This document shows, one piece after another, positions 19,092-28,385 of a DNA stretch of 53,370 bases. The position numbers and the translations under genes were made by a program. Source of the stretch: DASVRZ01 sp038228695 (lineage in GTDB: Bacteria > Verrucomicrobiota > Verrucomicrobiia > Chthoniobacterales > DASVRZ01); contig JBBRPA010000024.1 in assembly GCA_038228695.1 (NCBI GenBank), forward strand, positions 1 through 53,370, written 5' to 3'. The first letter of the stretch is position 1. Every line of letters starts with the position of its first letter. The notes beneath the pieces are model-generated. The model ran no database searches. It saw nothing but the letters and a program-made list of their open reading frames with translations, and had not been told where the DNA came from.

Positions 19092-20048
19092 CTAGCTCCG
19101 CTTGCGACGCAAAGCGTAAGCAGCAAGGGGCAGACCAAGCGCAAAGGCAGCCAGAGTGCTTGGCTCCGGGATCGCTCGGATTTCCAAGCCATTGATGGCC
19201 GCCAAGTCGATGCCGCCACCGCCCGTAGCACCGTCTGTATTCGTCGGGAAGGCACCAAGATTGGCAGGATCAGTCACGTCGTTCGACATCAGAGAGTAGC
19301 CGTAAATGCTCGTGCCGTTAGCGATGCCAAGATCGGCCGTGCTGATGAGCACTCCTCCAACGCCTTGCGTGCCGGTCTCGCTGCTAGCGGTATTGGCCGT
19401 GATGTTACTGCCGTTGTTGTAACGGAAAAGGCGGTAGCTTTGATCGGTGTAGGCATTCGTTGCACCGCCCCAACCCGCATTAACCTTGAGGAGAGTGCCG
19501 TAAGTGAGCGGATTACCAAACGCGTCCACCGAAAGGATGGCGGCAATCGCGAAAGAGTCATGCACGCCAATCGCTCCCCGATCAAACACACCGAAACGCA
19601 AGGTGCCGCTGGCAATGCGTGCGGTGTTCCAAGTGAAGTCGAGGCGTTCGATGTTGCCGCCTTGGGCATTTGCTGTGTTTGAGAAGGTATTGTCGCTGCC
19701 TTGATAAAGGCTGTTACTAATCAACATTTGATCATAGGACACTTGATGCACGCCATTCAGGTTAGTACCAACGCCGCTGCTCGCATACCAGACAGAGGAT
19801 TGATTAAGATTAACGCCATTGCGTCGGACAACAGAATTGTCGGCTAGAGAGGAAACGACGTAGCTTCCCGTCGTCGTAGAAAGATTGGTGACGGATAAAA
19901 TGGAATTGTCGAAATTAAAGCCTTCACTGGACGACGAGGTGCCAGTGGTCAAGGCAGTGGTGAACCCCGTGACGGCCTCGTAAGTTTGCGCGTTCGCGAC
20001 TGCGACTGCTCCTAGGCTCAGAACGAGAGAAAATGTGGTCTTTTTCAT
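19092..20048 (-). CDS. PEP-CTERM sorted exported protein
   Basis: A 318-residue exported protein. It has an N-terminal signal peptide (MKKTTFSLVLSLGAVAVANA) and at its end the PEP-CTERM sorting tripartite signal: IPEPSTLAA, a hydrophobic helix, and the basic tail LRRKRS. Such proteins are cut by exosortase and delivered to the cell surface or matrix. The body is rich in Asn, Ser, Thr and Gly with no cysteine cluster and no known catalytic motif. A good Shine-Dalgarno (AGAAGG) precedes the ATG. No exosortase gene is in the window. Function unknown. Confidence 0.9.
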   Translation of the reverse strand: MKKTTFSLVLSLGAVAVANAQTYEAVTGFTTALTTGTSSSSEGFNFDNSILSVTNLSTTTGSYVVSSLADNSVVRRNGVNLNQSSVWYASSGVGTNLNGVHQVSYDQMLISNSLYQGSDNTFSNTANAQGGNIERLDFTWNTARIASGTLRFGVFDRGAIGVHDSFAIAAILSVDAFGNPLTYGTLLKVNAGWGGATNAYTDQSYRLFRYNNGSNITANTASSETGTQGVGGVLISTADLGIANGTSIYGYSLMSNDVTDPANLGAFPTNTDGATGGGGIDLAAINGLEIRAIPEPSTLAAFALGLPLAAYALRRKRS

Positions 20049-20126
20049 ATACGATTACCTTCTAAAATCTAATTGTGAGTTTAAGTAAACAAAAAGACGA
20101 GGTTTTCTTTTTCTTTAAACGTCAGG

Positions 20127-21266
20127 TTAGTTATTCGCCAGCGCGTTGGACTGCGCGACGAAATCCTCCCCTGTCCACTCGGTATCGGCTTGGACCATTT
20201 TCTTCTGTTCGGTCGCGGCTTTCTCCGCAGCTTGCGCAGCTTTGCGGGCCTTCTGGCGCACCACCAGATCGGCATGCGTGGTGAAAAATTCGAGGCTTTT
20301 GCCCTTGAAATCTGCCAGCGTTTCAAACCCATGCTTCTCCATGAATGCGAGCAGTTCCTCCTTCATCGGCTTCACATATTCGTAGCCAAATTTCATCGGA
20401 CCGGTACAGGCCTGGATTGTATCGCTTCCTAACAAAATAAACTGTGCCGCGTCCTCGCCCGTTTCCACGCCACCCATGCCCGAAAGGGTGCGCCCAGGGA
20501 ACTCGTCGCGAATCAATGTCGCAATCTCCATGCACATGCGCAAGGCGATCGGCCGCACCGCCTTCGACGAATAACCGCCCGGCGTGGTGTAACCCTCGAC
20601 GCTCGGCTCCGGACGCAACGTTTCAAGATTCACCCCGATCACACTGCGGATCGTGTTGATCGCACTGATGCCGTGGACTCCGGCGGCGAGCGCGGCCCGG
20701 GAGGGCTCCTCGATATGCGTGATGTTAGGAGTCATCTTCGCCCAGACCGGCAACTTCGCGGCCGACATTACCCAAGTGCAGACCTCTTCGAGAACACCCG
20801 GATCTTGGCCCATCGCGGCTCCCATTTTCCGCTCCGGCAAACCGTGCGGACAAGAAAAATTCAGCTCAAAGGCATCTACCCCAACGTCCTGGCAGCGCTC
20901 GACGATTTCGATCCACGCGTCCTTGTTGTATTCCTCCATGATCGACGCGATCAGGATGCCTTCGGGATACATGTCCTTGCACTTTTTAAACTCCTCCAGC
21001 CAAATTGGAAACGGCCGATCGCTGATCAATTCGATATTCTCCCAGCCGATCACTTCTTTCTTATCCGCCGCCATCAGTTTGCCGTAGCGCGGCGTCACGT
21101 TGACTACTTTCGACGCATCGAGACTGACCGTCTTCGCAATCACGCCTCCCCAGCCTTCCTTAAACGCCTTCCCGATCACATTCAAATTCGTCCCCGGAGG
21201 GCCCGAGGCGATGATAAATGGGTTGGTGAATTTTAGTCCGTTAACGACCGTCGCGAGTGTAGCCAT
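20127..21266 (-). CDS. PreA-like dihydropyrimidine dehydrogenase / dihydroorotate dehydrogenase family
   Basis: A TIM-barrel flavoprotein of about 379 residues from the ATG at 21266. It matches the PreA branch: NGLKFTNPFIIASGPPG, NFSCPHGLPERKMGAAMGQD, WAKMTPNITHI and GYSSKAVRPIALR. PreA enzymes reduce uracil and thymine with PreT. Two things differ. The C-terminal 4Fe-4S ferredoxin domain of PreA is absent, replaced by an Ala/Lys-rich helix (residues about 338-360). In the loop that carries the active-site Cys in mammalian enzymes (LACGQDP) this protein has AAMGQDP. No PreT-like partner is adjacent, so the substrate is uncertain. Confidence 0.82.
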   Translation of the reverse strand: MATLATVVNGLKFTNPFIIASGPPGTNLNVIGKAFKEGWGGVIAKTVSLDASKVVNVTPRYGKLMAADKKEVIGWENIELISDRPFPIWLEEFKKCKDMYPEGILIASIMEEYNKDAWIEIVERCQDVGVDAFELNFSCPHGLPERKMGAAMGQDPGVLEEVCTWVMSAAKLPVWAKMTPNITHIEEPSRAALAAGVHGISAINTIRSVIGVNLETLRPEPSVEGYTTPGGYSSKAVRPIALRMCMEIATLIRDEFPGRTLSGMGGVETGEDAAQFILLGSDTIQACTGPMKFGYEYVKPMKEELLAFMEKHGFETLADFKGKSLEFFTTHADLVVRQKARKAAQAAEKAATEQKKMVQADTEWTGEDFVAQSNALANN

Positions 21267-21691
21267 AGATAGATGTATTGAGTGTCCTTGTTTCCCCAAT
21301 TAAAGATTCAAGAACCAAAATGCCAAATTGGCGATAGTAAAAAATTCGATTCGTTCCAAAAAAGGCGAATTCCCCACGCGCAAATCGCCCTTCCCAAAGC
21401 AGGAAGATACAACCAGAGCGGGGAGCAATCCCGTTTTACCGAATATGGGCGACACATCACCGAAAAATCTCCACAAACTCTCCGAGTCGAAACACGCCGA
21501 GCACGTAAAAAAGGAAGTCCGGAAACACGAAAACGCGGAGACGCAGCATCACCACGGTCAGCCCGAAAACGAGCCGGATGAAAAAGAGGCTTCCCAAGAC
21601 CCGCAGTCGAGCTCGTAGCGTAGGCGGCACGGGCGGACAATTTTCTTTCCCGCTGGACAAATAGCGGTCCATCCACGTCAGTGGCGGTCCT
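21267..21691. other. Intergenic region, one doubtful small ORF
   Basis: No convincing gene in 425 bases between the divergent PreA-like and ABC-F genes. It is purine-rich on the plus strand, with repeated words such as AAACACG. The only frame with any protein-like character is listed separately at 21445-21618. Confidence 0.5.
21445..21618 (+). CDS. Doubtful 57-residue hydrophilic ORF
   Basis: Reads from the ATG at 21445. The product would be highly charged (many Lys, Glu, His, including three consecutive His) with no hydrophobic core, signal peptide or known motif. The underlying DNA has a repetitive GCGGAGACGC-like feel, so it may be a degenerate intergenic repeat. Listed only because the neighbouring space is otherwise empty. 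Confidence 0.2.
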   Translation: MGDTSPKNLHKLSESKHAEHVKKEVRKHENAETQHHHGQPENEPDEKEASQDPQSSS

Positions 21692-23599
21692 ATGGCTCAG
21701 GCCGCTCCCGCACTTTTATCCGTCAATGAGCTTTTGCTCGTCTATGGCACGCAACGTCTGCTCGACGGGGCGACGCTGGCCGTGGCGGCAGGCGAGAAGG
21801 TGGGATTGGTGGGGAGGAACGGCTGCGGGAAGACGAGTTTGCTGAAAATCCTCACGCAGGAACAACCAGCGGATGCAGGCGACATTTCGCGTCGGCGAGG
21901 CTTGCGAGTGGGTTATTTGCCCCAGGAATTTGAACTCGATAATGAGAAAACAGTCCGAGAAAACATCGAGGCCGGCGGGGCGGATGTGCAGGAGTGGGTG
22001 CGACGGTATGAGGAGGGCGACGGGACGGAAGCAGAACTGGCCGATATTCTCCACCATATCGATCTGGCCGACGGTTGGAATCTCGACACGCGCGCGAAAG
22101 CCTATGCGACCGCTCTCGACGCGCCGCCTTTGGAGAAAATAGTCGGGCCTCTCTCCGGCGGTGAGAAGCGACGCGTGGCGCTTTGCCGCGCTTTGGTGGG
22201 GCAGCCGGATTTGTTATTGCTCGATGAGCCGACGAACCATCTCGATGCCGAGTCGATTCGCTGGCTGGAGGATTTCCTGCGCAATTTCGCCGGGGCGGTG
22301 ATTTTCGTGACGCACGACCGCTACTTTCTCGACGTGATCGCGACGCGGATTATCGAACTCTCCGAAGGACGCTGCTTTTCCCATCCGGGCAATTACACCG
22401 CTTATCTGGAATCGAAGGCGGCGCGTCAATCCGTCGTCGAACAATCGGAGCGGCGGCGGCAGCGTTTTATCAAGGCGGAGTTGGAATACGTTCGCGCCGG
22501 GGTGCGCGCCCAGCGTTCGAAATCGCGGGGGCGGCTCGATAAATTTTACGAGATCGCCGGACAATCCGCGCCACCGGAGGAAAAGGAGATGGATCTCCTA
22601 ATTCCTCCACCGCCGAAAATGGGCGACATCGGAGTGGAACTCGCGAAAGCGGGTGCCTGCGTCGGCGAAGGCAGCAACAAACGTTGGCTGTTTACTAACC
22701 TGAATCTTTCCCTGCGGGCCGGACAATGCACCGGAGTGGTCGGTCGCAATGGCGTCGGCAAAACCACGCTCCTGAAAATGTGCATGGGCGAACGCGCTGC
22801 CGATGCAGGCGTGGCCACGGTCGGTAAAAAGATAATCTTCAATTACATCGACCAGGTGCGGATGGCCTTGAAGGGTAGTGGAACGGTGATCGAGGAGATC
22901 GAGGACACAGACGGTGTGGTAAGCTTTGGTGAGCAAAAAATTAGCGTGCGCGGTTACTTGCGGCGGTTTTTGTTCGCCGATGCGCGGGTCAACGAACGAG
23001 TCGACAAACTCAGCGGCGGCGAGCGCGCGCGGTTGATGCTCGCCAAAGTCTTGAAACGCGGCGGTAACATTCTCGTGCTCGACGAACCGACAAACGATCT
23101 CGATCTCGCGAGTCTGCGAATGTTAGAAGAGGCGCTCGCGCGTTTTGATGGCGCAGTGTTAGTCGTGAGCCATGACCGTTTCTTTCTCGATCGCATCTGT
23201 GATCAGGTGGTGGCTTTTGAGGACGGCGACGTCTTTGTTCAACCGGGCAACTATTCTTACTACTTGGAGAAGCGAGCGGCGCGTCAGGCGAGGGAAAAGG
23301 AGGCTTCCGCTCCCAAAGAAATAGGTCCTCTAAGTCCCATAGGACCTGTGACCTCGACTCCCAAACCAAAAAAGCTCGGCTTCAAAGAACAACGCGAACT
23401 CGATAGCATGGAGGCAACGATTCATGCTGCCGAAAAGAAAGCCACCGAGTTACAGACGCTGCTCGACGACCCAGAATTCTATGTTTCCAGAGCAAAGGAA
23501 GCCCCTGCCCTGCTCGCGGAACTCGAAAGTTATCAGGCCGAGGTGGCCGGACTTTACGAGCGTTGGGAGGAACTGGCCGCTCTCGCAAAACTGGCCTAA
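21692..23599 (+). CDS. ABC-F family ATPase (Uup-like)
   Basis: A 635-residue protein with two ABC ATPase domains and no membrane segments, so an ABC-F translation factor rather than a transporter. Domain 1 has Walker A GRNGCGKTS and signature LSGGEKRRVAL; domain 2 has GRNGVGKTT and LSGGERARLML; both have LDEPTN Walker B motifs. Between them lies the Arg-rich linker typical of the family (about 245-280). The C-terminal 100 residues form a coiled coil (KLGFKEQRELDSMEATIHAA), which is the Uup-type extension. Family members act at the ribosomal E site or, for Uup, are linked to DNA transactions. Confidence 0.93.
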   Translation: MAQAAPALLSVNELLLVYGTQRLLDGATLAVAAGEKVGLVGRNGCGKTSLLKILTQEQPADAGDISRRRGLRVGYLPQEFELDNEKTVRENIEAGGADVQEWVRRYEEGDGTEAELADILHHIDLADGWNLDTRAKAYATALDAPPLEKIVGPLSGGEKRRVALCRALVGQPDLLLLDEPTNHLDAESIRWLEDFLRNFAGAVIFVTHDRYFLDVIATRIIELSEGRCFSHPGNYTAYLESKAARQSVVEQSERRRQRFIKAELEYVRAGVRAQRSKSRGRLDKFYEIAGQSAPPEEKEMDLLIPPPPKMGDIGVELAKAGACVGEGSNKRWLFTNLNLSLRAGQCTGVVGRNGVGKTTLLKMCMGERAADAGVATVGKKIIFNYIDQVRMALKGSGTVIEEIEDTDGVVSFGEQKISVRGYLRRFLFADARVNERVDKLSGGERARLMLAKVLKRGGNILVLDEPTNDLDLASLRMLEEALARFDGAVLVVSHDRFFLDRICDQVVAFEDGDVFVQPGNYSYYLEKRAARQAREKEASAPKEIGPLSPIGPVTSTPKPKKLGFKEQRELDSMEATIHAAEKKATELQTLLDDPEFYVSRAKEAPALLAELESYQAEVAGLYERWEELAALAKLA

Positions 23600-23651
23600 T
23601 CGGGCCGATTTCTAATTTTACGTATATTCTCGAGCCTGATACAACCGTCCC

Positions 23652-24308
23652 ATGCCTAACATCCTGCGTTCCAATTATTTTGTAGCCGACGCGGCCCAAC
23701 TCATTCTCGATCATGCCGGGCGGGCGATTGCGGAGCGCGGGCAATTTTTTCTAGCCCTCAGCGGCGGGAATACTCCAAAGGCCATCTACGCCCAACTGGC
23801 CACCCTCGCTCCCGACACTAGTCGATGGGTGATCACTTTTGGTGACGAACGCTGCGTCCCTCCGAACGATCCGATGAGCAACTATCACATGGCCAACGAA
23901 GCCTGGTTGCAACGAACCACTGCGACCATTCTACGCATGCGCGGCGAGATCGAACCAGCCGCCGCCGCCTTGGACTACGAAGAACAACTCGAACGCTTCC
24001 CGGATTTTCGGCACGATTTAGTGCTGCTCGGAATGGGCGACGACGGGCATACCGCCTCGCTTTTTCCTAACACCAAAGCGCTGAAAGAGATGAAAAGACG
24101 CGTCGTTTCTAACTATGTGGACAAGTTGAATGTGTGGCGGCTTACCATGACTTTTCCGTTCATCAACGAAGCGCGGGCAGCGGTGTTCCTAGTCAACGGC
24201 AAGGAGAAGATGCCGCTGGTCGAGACCATTCTGCGCCGCGGCACGAGCTATCCGTGTGAGCGCATCGCGCCGGTGGACGGGCAATTGGTCTGGCTGCTCG
24301 GAGAGTAA
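23652..24308 (+). CDS. pgl: 6-phosphogluconolactonase
   Basis: A 218-residue protein of the DevB/Pgl family hydrolysing 6-phosphogluconolactone in the oxidative pentose phosphate pathway. It has the motifs FFLALSGGNTPKAIYAQLA, FGDERCVPPNDPMSNYHMA and LLGMGDDGHTASLFPNT. It starts 52 bases after the ABC-F gene on the same strand and is convergent with the helicase gene, stop codons only 5 bases apart. The usual partners (zwf, gnd) are not in the window. Confidence 0.95.
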   Translation: MPNILRSNYFVADAAQLILDHAGRAIAERGQFFLALSGGNTPKAIYAQLATLAPDTSRWVITFGDERCVPPNDPMSNYHMANEAWLQRTTATILRMRGEIEPAAAALDYEEQLERFPDFRHDLVLLGMGDDGHTASLFPNTKALKEMKRRVVSNYVDKLNVWRLTMTFPFINEARAAVFLVNGKEKMPLVETILRRGTSYPCERIAPVDGQLVWLLGE

Positions 24309-24313
24309 GTCGG

Positions 24314-26296
24314 TCAGACGACTTCGATTGGGCACGGAGGTAACGCGTTGAGAAACGCCTTGCCGTATTGTTTGGTTAGAATGCGGTTATCGAGCACGAC
24401 GATGATGCCGCGATCCTGCTGGGTGCGGATGAGTCGACCGACACCCTGCCGAAATTTCAGGATCGCCTCAGGCAAGGAAAATTCCGCAAACGGATCCCCC
24501 CCCTGCTCCTGAATCAATTCCAGTCGGGCCTCGATCAGCGGATGGTCCGGCACGGCAAAAGGCAGTCGCGTGATAATGACATTACTCAGCGCCTCGCCGG
24601 GAACATCGACTCCCTGCCAGAAACTATCGGTACCGAAAAGCACGGCGTTTCCACTGCTCTTAAACTCCTCGATGAGGCGGTGGCGCGGCATGCCCTTGCC
24701 TTGAACGAGAAATGTCCATTTCGATTGGGCAAAATAGTCCTCCATTTTTTCGGCGAGCGATTGGAGTGTTTTGTAGCTAGTAAAAAGGACAAAAGCCCGC
24801 CCGTTACTCTCCTCCAGAAAATGCGCGATCCATTTTTGCAGAGAATCCTCGTAGTCTGCATCGCGCGGATCGGACATTTTTCTAACCACGTGGACGCGCA
24901 TCTGTTTCTCGTAATCAAACGGACTCCCGATCATTTCCCCGGGCACGTCATCCGCGCCCATCCGGGTCCGGAAATATCCCAGATCACCGCGTCCGGTCGC
25001 GAGCGTGGCGCTAGTAAGAATGCAGGAATTTTTCTCACGGAATAACATTTGCCGCAGATGCGGCGCAAGATCGATCGGTGCGGCGTTAAGTGAAACCGAT
25101 GCGCCCAGCTTTCCGGTCTTTTCCACCCAGTAAACACTCTGTCCAGCTTCCTGATTGAGAAAATCGGCGATGCCCAACCGGGCGTCGCGCACTCGTCGGC
25201 CCATGTCCTGCAACTCAGCCTTAGTAATTTCATCGTCCACGCGCTTCAAGCAGTTGATGATCGACGCCTGCAGATCCGCCAACGGCGAGGTGATGGTATC
25301 GCGGACTAGCTCTGGACTGCGCACACGATACTCACGCCCCTTTTTAAACTCGCAGGCCTCCTCGACCTCATCGAAAAATTCGTTTGCCTGATCCAGCGAG
25401 CGCACTGCCTGCCGCACACCCTCGCCGTCTCCTAACAATGTGAACAATCCCTTCTTGGTCTTCGCATTGTAAAGCCGTTGGATAGCATTGCGGAGTCCAT
25501 ATTGCGAAACGCCCAGCCCGATGTGTTTCGCAGCCACCGCCTCGACCGTGTGCGCCTCGTCGAGGATGAGAAAATCGTTAGCAAAAATGTAACCGCTCTC
25601 CTTTTCACCCATTTCCGCCGGCGATCCTAGCAACATGAAAAGCAGGGTGTGATTCATCACCACCACGTCAGCGGAAAGGAAGCGTTTGCGCGCTTGCTGA
25701 TAGAAGCATTTCCCATCCGCCCCGCACGATTTAGGCGTGCAGATGTGTTGCTCGCTGCAAACGTGTGACCAGACTTGAGCATCGGGCTCGATCGCAAAAT
25801 CGGAAAGAGTTCCATCCTTCGTCGTCTGGCTCCACTTCCAGATCCGCTGTAATTCCTCCTGCTCGGGTGAGGTAAAAAGTTCGCCCGCCTGATTCATCGC
25901 ACGCTCAAGCCGTCGTGCGCAGAAATAATTATGCCGCCCCTTCAAGAGCACGGCCTCGAAGTCATCCGGCAACAGTTTTTGGACAAGCGGAATGTCCTTG
26001 TAAACAAGCTGTTCCTGCAAATTGATCGTGTGGGTTGAAATGACCGCCTTTTTCTTGGCTTCCTTCGCGTAAAGCACAGCGGGGATGAGATACGCGAGCG
26101 ACTTACCGACCCCGGTGCCCGCCTCGACGATAAGATGTTCCTGAGCCTCCAGCGCACCGGCCACGAGCGAGGCCATCTGCTGCTGCTCAAGCCGGTGTTC
26201 GAAGTTTTTGGCTTTCGCCATGACGCCTCCCGGCGCGAACATTCCTCCGACTCGATCGGTCAGTTCGTTTGGAATATCTTCGCGAAGGGCGATCAT
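24314..26296 (-). CDS. dinG: DinG-type ATP-dependent helicase
   Basis: A superfamily 2, XPD/DinG-type helicase of about 660 residues from the ATG at 26296; the frame stays open a further 13 codons. Walker A EAGTGVGKSLAY is followed by a four-Cys cluster (FCARRLE, then ICTPKSC and GKCFYQ) expected to bind a 4Fe-4S cluster, then LILDEAHTVE. C-terminal motifs include FWQGVDVPGEALSNVII and QGVGRLIRTQQDRG, the arginine-finger motif VI. Such helicases unwind forked or R-loop substrates during repair. It is convergent with pgl and lies 54 bases downstream of the secreted protein gene. Confidence 0.93.
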   Translation of the reverse strand: MIALREDIPNELTDRVGGMFAPGGVMAKAKNFEHRLEQQQMASLVAGALEAQEHLIVEAGTGVGKSLAYLIPAVLYAKEAKKKAVISTHTINLQEQLVYKDIPLVQKLLPDDFEAVLLKGRHNYFCARRLERAMNQAGELFTSPEQEELQRIWKWSQTTKDGTLSDFAIEPDAQVWSHVCSEQHICTPKSCGADGKCFYQQARKRFLSADVVVMNHTLLFMLLGSPAEMGEKESGYIFANDFLILDEAHTVEAVAAKHIGLGVSQYGLRNAIQRLYNAKTKKGLFTLLGDGEGVRQAVRSLDQANEFFDEVEEACEFKKGREYRVRSPELVRDTITSPLADLQASIINCLKRVDDEITKAELQDMGRRVRDARLGIADFLNQEAGQSVYWVEKTGKLGASVSLNAAPIDLAPHLRQMLFREKNSCILTSATLATGRGDLGYFRTRMGADDVPGEMIGSPFDYEKQMRVHVVRKMSDPRDADYEDSLQKWIAHFLEESNGRAFVLFTSYKTLQSLAEKMEDYFAQSKWTFLVQGKGMPRHRLIEEFKSSGNAVLFGTDSFWQGVDVPGEALSNVIITRLPFAVPDHPLIEARLELIQEQGGDPFAEFSLPEAILKFRQGVGRLIRTQQDRGIIVVLDNRILTKQYGKAFLNALPPCPIEVV

Positions 26297-26350
26297 GGCA
26301 GTCGTCTTATTCGACGAAGACCGGGACCGCGTCAATTAGGGTTAGACCGA

Positions 26351-27187
26351 TCACGGCAGCGAGTTCGCAATGCGCACATACCAGCGCTTGATCATTCCCA
26401 CTGCGGGATAGATGACCTCGTTGCGCTGAGCGAAAGTCATCCGGTCGTTGCTGAGAGACAAATCCGCTAGCACTTCGGTCGCCTCCGAGTTGGTAAAGAC
26501 CACCCGGGGCACGGACACCAGCGACGGCTTGGCTAGCGCCGTGGTCAGCACGGGCGGAAATTTTGCCATGTCGTGCTCGGGAAAAACAAACACGGGCGTG
26601 ACACTGCGGGCGAAGGTTTGCACGAAATGGGCGAAGGCACCTTTCGCGTTTGCGTCGCTCGCCTTCGACGGCCCGATCAGCACAGCGTCGTTCACCACGA
26701 AAAATGCCACCGGACGTCCGTTCGCGAGCGCATCTCGACGAGCTTCCTCGAGTTGGTCGATCGAGAAAGCGTCCGCTGCCGAGTAGGTCGCTGGACCGGT
26801 CGTTTTAGTCGCCTGCAAATCCTCCGCCATCTGCGCGAGATATTTATTTCCGGTGGCAACCACGAGATCGTGTGGGCTGCCCGCTCCGGCGGATGTCACC
26901 GGCGTGCTTCCCTGCTGGGGAACGAGCGTTTGCGGGGTCGCCTTTGGCACAGCCGCTTTGGGAACCTCGGCCGCATAGCGGGCGCGAAGGGCCGGCGGCA
27001 GGTCCGTCAGCGGAACGCGAACGATGTCGCTTTCCGTGCTGAAGGTTAGCATATTTCCCCGGACGCGAATATCGCGCACTTCGAAATATTTTTTGCCGGA
27101 GAGGGTGACAATGTCGGTGGCGGAGGCCCGTTGCGGAACGCAGGCGATCCATCCTAACATTATTGCCAGAGGGAGTTTCTTCATCAT
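26351..27187 (-). CDS. Exported protein with SHD1-like N-terminal domain
   Basis: A protein of about 278 residues if it begins at the Met pair at 27184-27187, which gives a clean signal peptide (MMKKLPLAIMLGWIACVPQRASA). The first mature segment, DIVTLSGKKYFEVRDIRVRG...IVRVPLTDLPPALRARY, resembles a short module common in exported proteins of Verrucomicrobia and Planctomycetes. A Pro/Thr-rich linker follows, then a helix (SIDQLEEARRDALANGRPVAFFVVND) and an alpha/beta region with a thioredoxin-like look but no CxxC. Function unknown. Divergent from the ABC-2 permease. Confidence 0.75.
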   Translation of the reverse strand: MMKKLPLAIMLGWIACVPQRASATDIVTLSGKKYFEVRDIRVRGNMLTFSTESDIVRVPLTDLPPALRARYAAEVPKAAVPKATPQTLVPQQGSTPVTSAGAGSPHDLVVATGNKYLAQMAEDLQATKTTGPATYSAADAFSIDQLEEARRDALANGRPVAFFVVNDAVLIGPSKASDANAKGAFAHFVQTFARSVTPVFVFPEHDMAKFPPVLTTALAKPSLVSVPRVVFTNSEATEVLADLSLSNDRMTFAQRNEVIYPAVGMIKRWYVRIANSLP

Positions 27188-27258
27188 TGCGATCACAAGT
27201 TGGTCGGAGCTGCACGCGGTCTTGACGATCCGCTGCGCAACCCTTCTCTTATACACAA

Positions 27259-28050
27259 ATGCGGCGCTATTTCGAGATCTACTGGATGCTTTTTCGCAAT
27301 TCCCTCATCCGGGAGATGAATTTCAAGGCGAATTTCCTGCTCTGGATGGCGGTCGAGCTGCTGTGGTTTGCCGGTCAGATTTTCTTCATCGAAGTGCTTT
27401 TTCAATACGTGAATCGAATCGGCGACTGGACGAAATGGCAGGTGGTCCTGCTCGTCGGCACGCACCAAATCATCGGCCAACTTTTCCAAGCATTTTTCTA
27501 CACCAATCTGGCCAATCTTCCGGAGCTAGTCCGCACGGGAAAACTTGATTTTCTGCTCCTCCAGCCGGTGGATTCACAATTCATCGTATCGACCAGCCGC
27601 TTCGGGGCGGACAGTGTGATTAATAGTCTCGTCGGCATCGCCATCGTGGTGTTTTCCCTCGTGAAAATGGGCATCCAACCTGCGCCTTGGCAGGTCGCTG
27701 CTTACCTCGCCGCCATCGTGCTAGGCATTGGCATTCACTATTCGATCATGTTTACGCTCGCCACGATCAGCTTCTGGATCGTCCGGGCTCAGGGAGTGAT
27801 TCATGGTTACTACAATCTCTTCAACATCGCGCGCTATCCGGACGTCGTTTTCCGGGGAGTTTTCCGCGTGATTTTCAGTTACGTCATCCCGGTGATCATC
27901 GTGGCCAACACGCCCGCCCGCGTGCTCATGGGCTTGGATCTGAATGTGACGATCTGCCTACAACTCGCGCTCGCCTCGGTGACCGTGGTGGTGCTCAGCC
28001 GACTATTTTGGAAAACCGCGCTACGCCGGTATTCGAGTGCGAGCTCCTAA
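27259..28050 (+). CDS. ABC-2 type transporter permease subunit
   Basis: A 263-residue membrane protein with about six hydrophobic helices, of the ABC-2 permease family (COG3694-like). It opens with MRRYFEIYWMLFRNSLIREMNFK, as such permeases do, and has the segment LDFLLLQPVDSQFIVSTSRFG. In characterised clusters this permease works with an ATPase and a second permease (COG4586/COG4587), but neither is next to it here, so its partners must be encoded elsewhere. Substrate unknown. Confidence 0.85.
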   Translation: MRRYFEIYWMLFRNSLIREMNFKANFLLWMAVELLWFAGQIFFIEVLFQYVNRIGDWTKWQVVLLVGTHQIIGQLFQAFFYTNLANLPELVRTGKLDFLLLQPVDSQFIVSTSRFGADSVINSLVGIAIVVFSLVKMGIQPAPWQVAAYLAAIVLGIGIHYSIMFTLATISFWIVRAQGVIHGYYNLFNIARYPDVVFRGVFRVIFSYVIPVIIVANTPARVLMGLDLNVTICLQLALASVTVVVLSRLFWKTALRRYSSASS

Positions 28051-28061
28051 CCCGGAAGCGC

Positions 28062-28298
28062 TTAGAGATTAAGCCGCGGATAATCCAGGTCGTCGAGCGA
28101 TCCCGAGCATTTGAAACTCGGGCAGGCAAAATGTGGCAGCTCTTTTTCGTCGAGCGTGATGAGGATGTTTTTACCAATGATCAGATGTCCACAAATCCGG
28201 CAAACTCGGGTTTCGTCGAGATCCCACCACTGAGTATGGTGATCATGCTCCTGAAGGAGTTTGAGGCGGCGTCCGGCGGTTAGGAAAAGTCCACTCAT
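28062..28298 (-). CDS. Small zinc-ribbon-like protein
   Basis: A 78-residue protein with CRIC at about residues 33-36 and CPSFKC at about 59-64, spaced like a zinc-binding knuckle pair. The middle is LIIGKNILITLDEKELPHF. No known family is recognised. It is convergent with the permease (11 bases apart). The conserved cysteine spacing and the fact that no other frame here is coding support it as a gene, but the evidence is moderate. Confidence 0.6.
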   Translation of the reverse strand: MSGLFLTAGRRLKLLQEHDHHTQWWDLDETRVCRICGHLIIGKNILITLDEKELPHFACPSFKCSGSLDDLDYPRLNL

Positions 28299-28385
28299 TC
28301 GGTCATTAATTTAGAATTCCGTGGGGAACCCGACAAGAACTGTTCCGTCGCCGCGCAGAATAAACGATGGAATCGTGTAACATAA

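Noticed and set aside
21308..21676. 122-codon minus-strand frame between the PreA-like and ABC-F genes
   Set aside because: Arg/Ser-rich without domain features, no Shine-Dalgarno, and read antisense through an apparent degenerate repeat.
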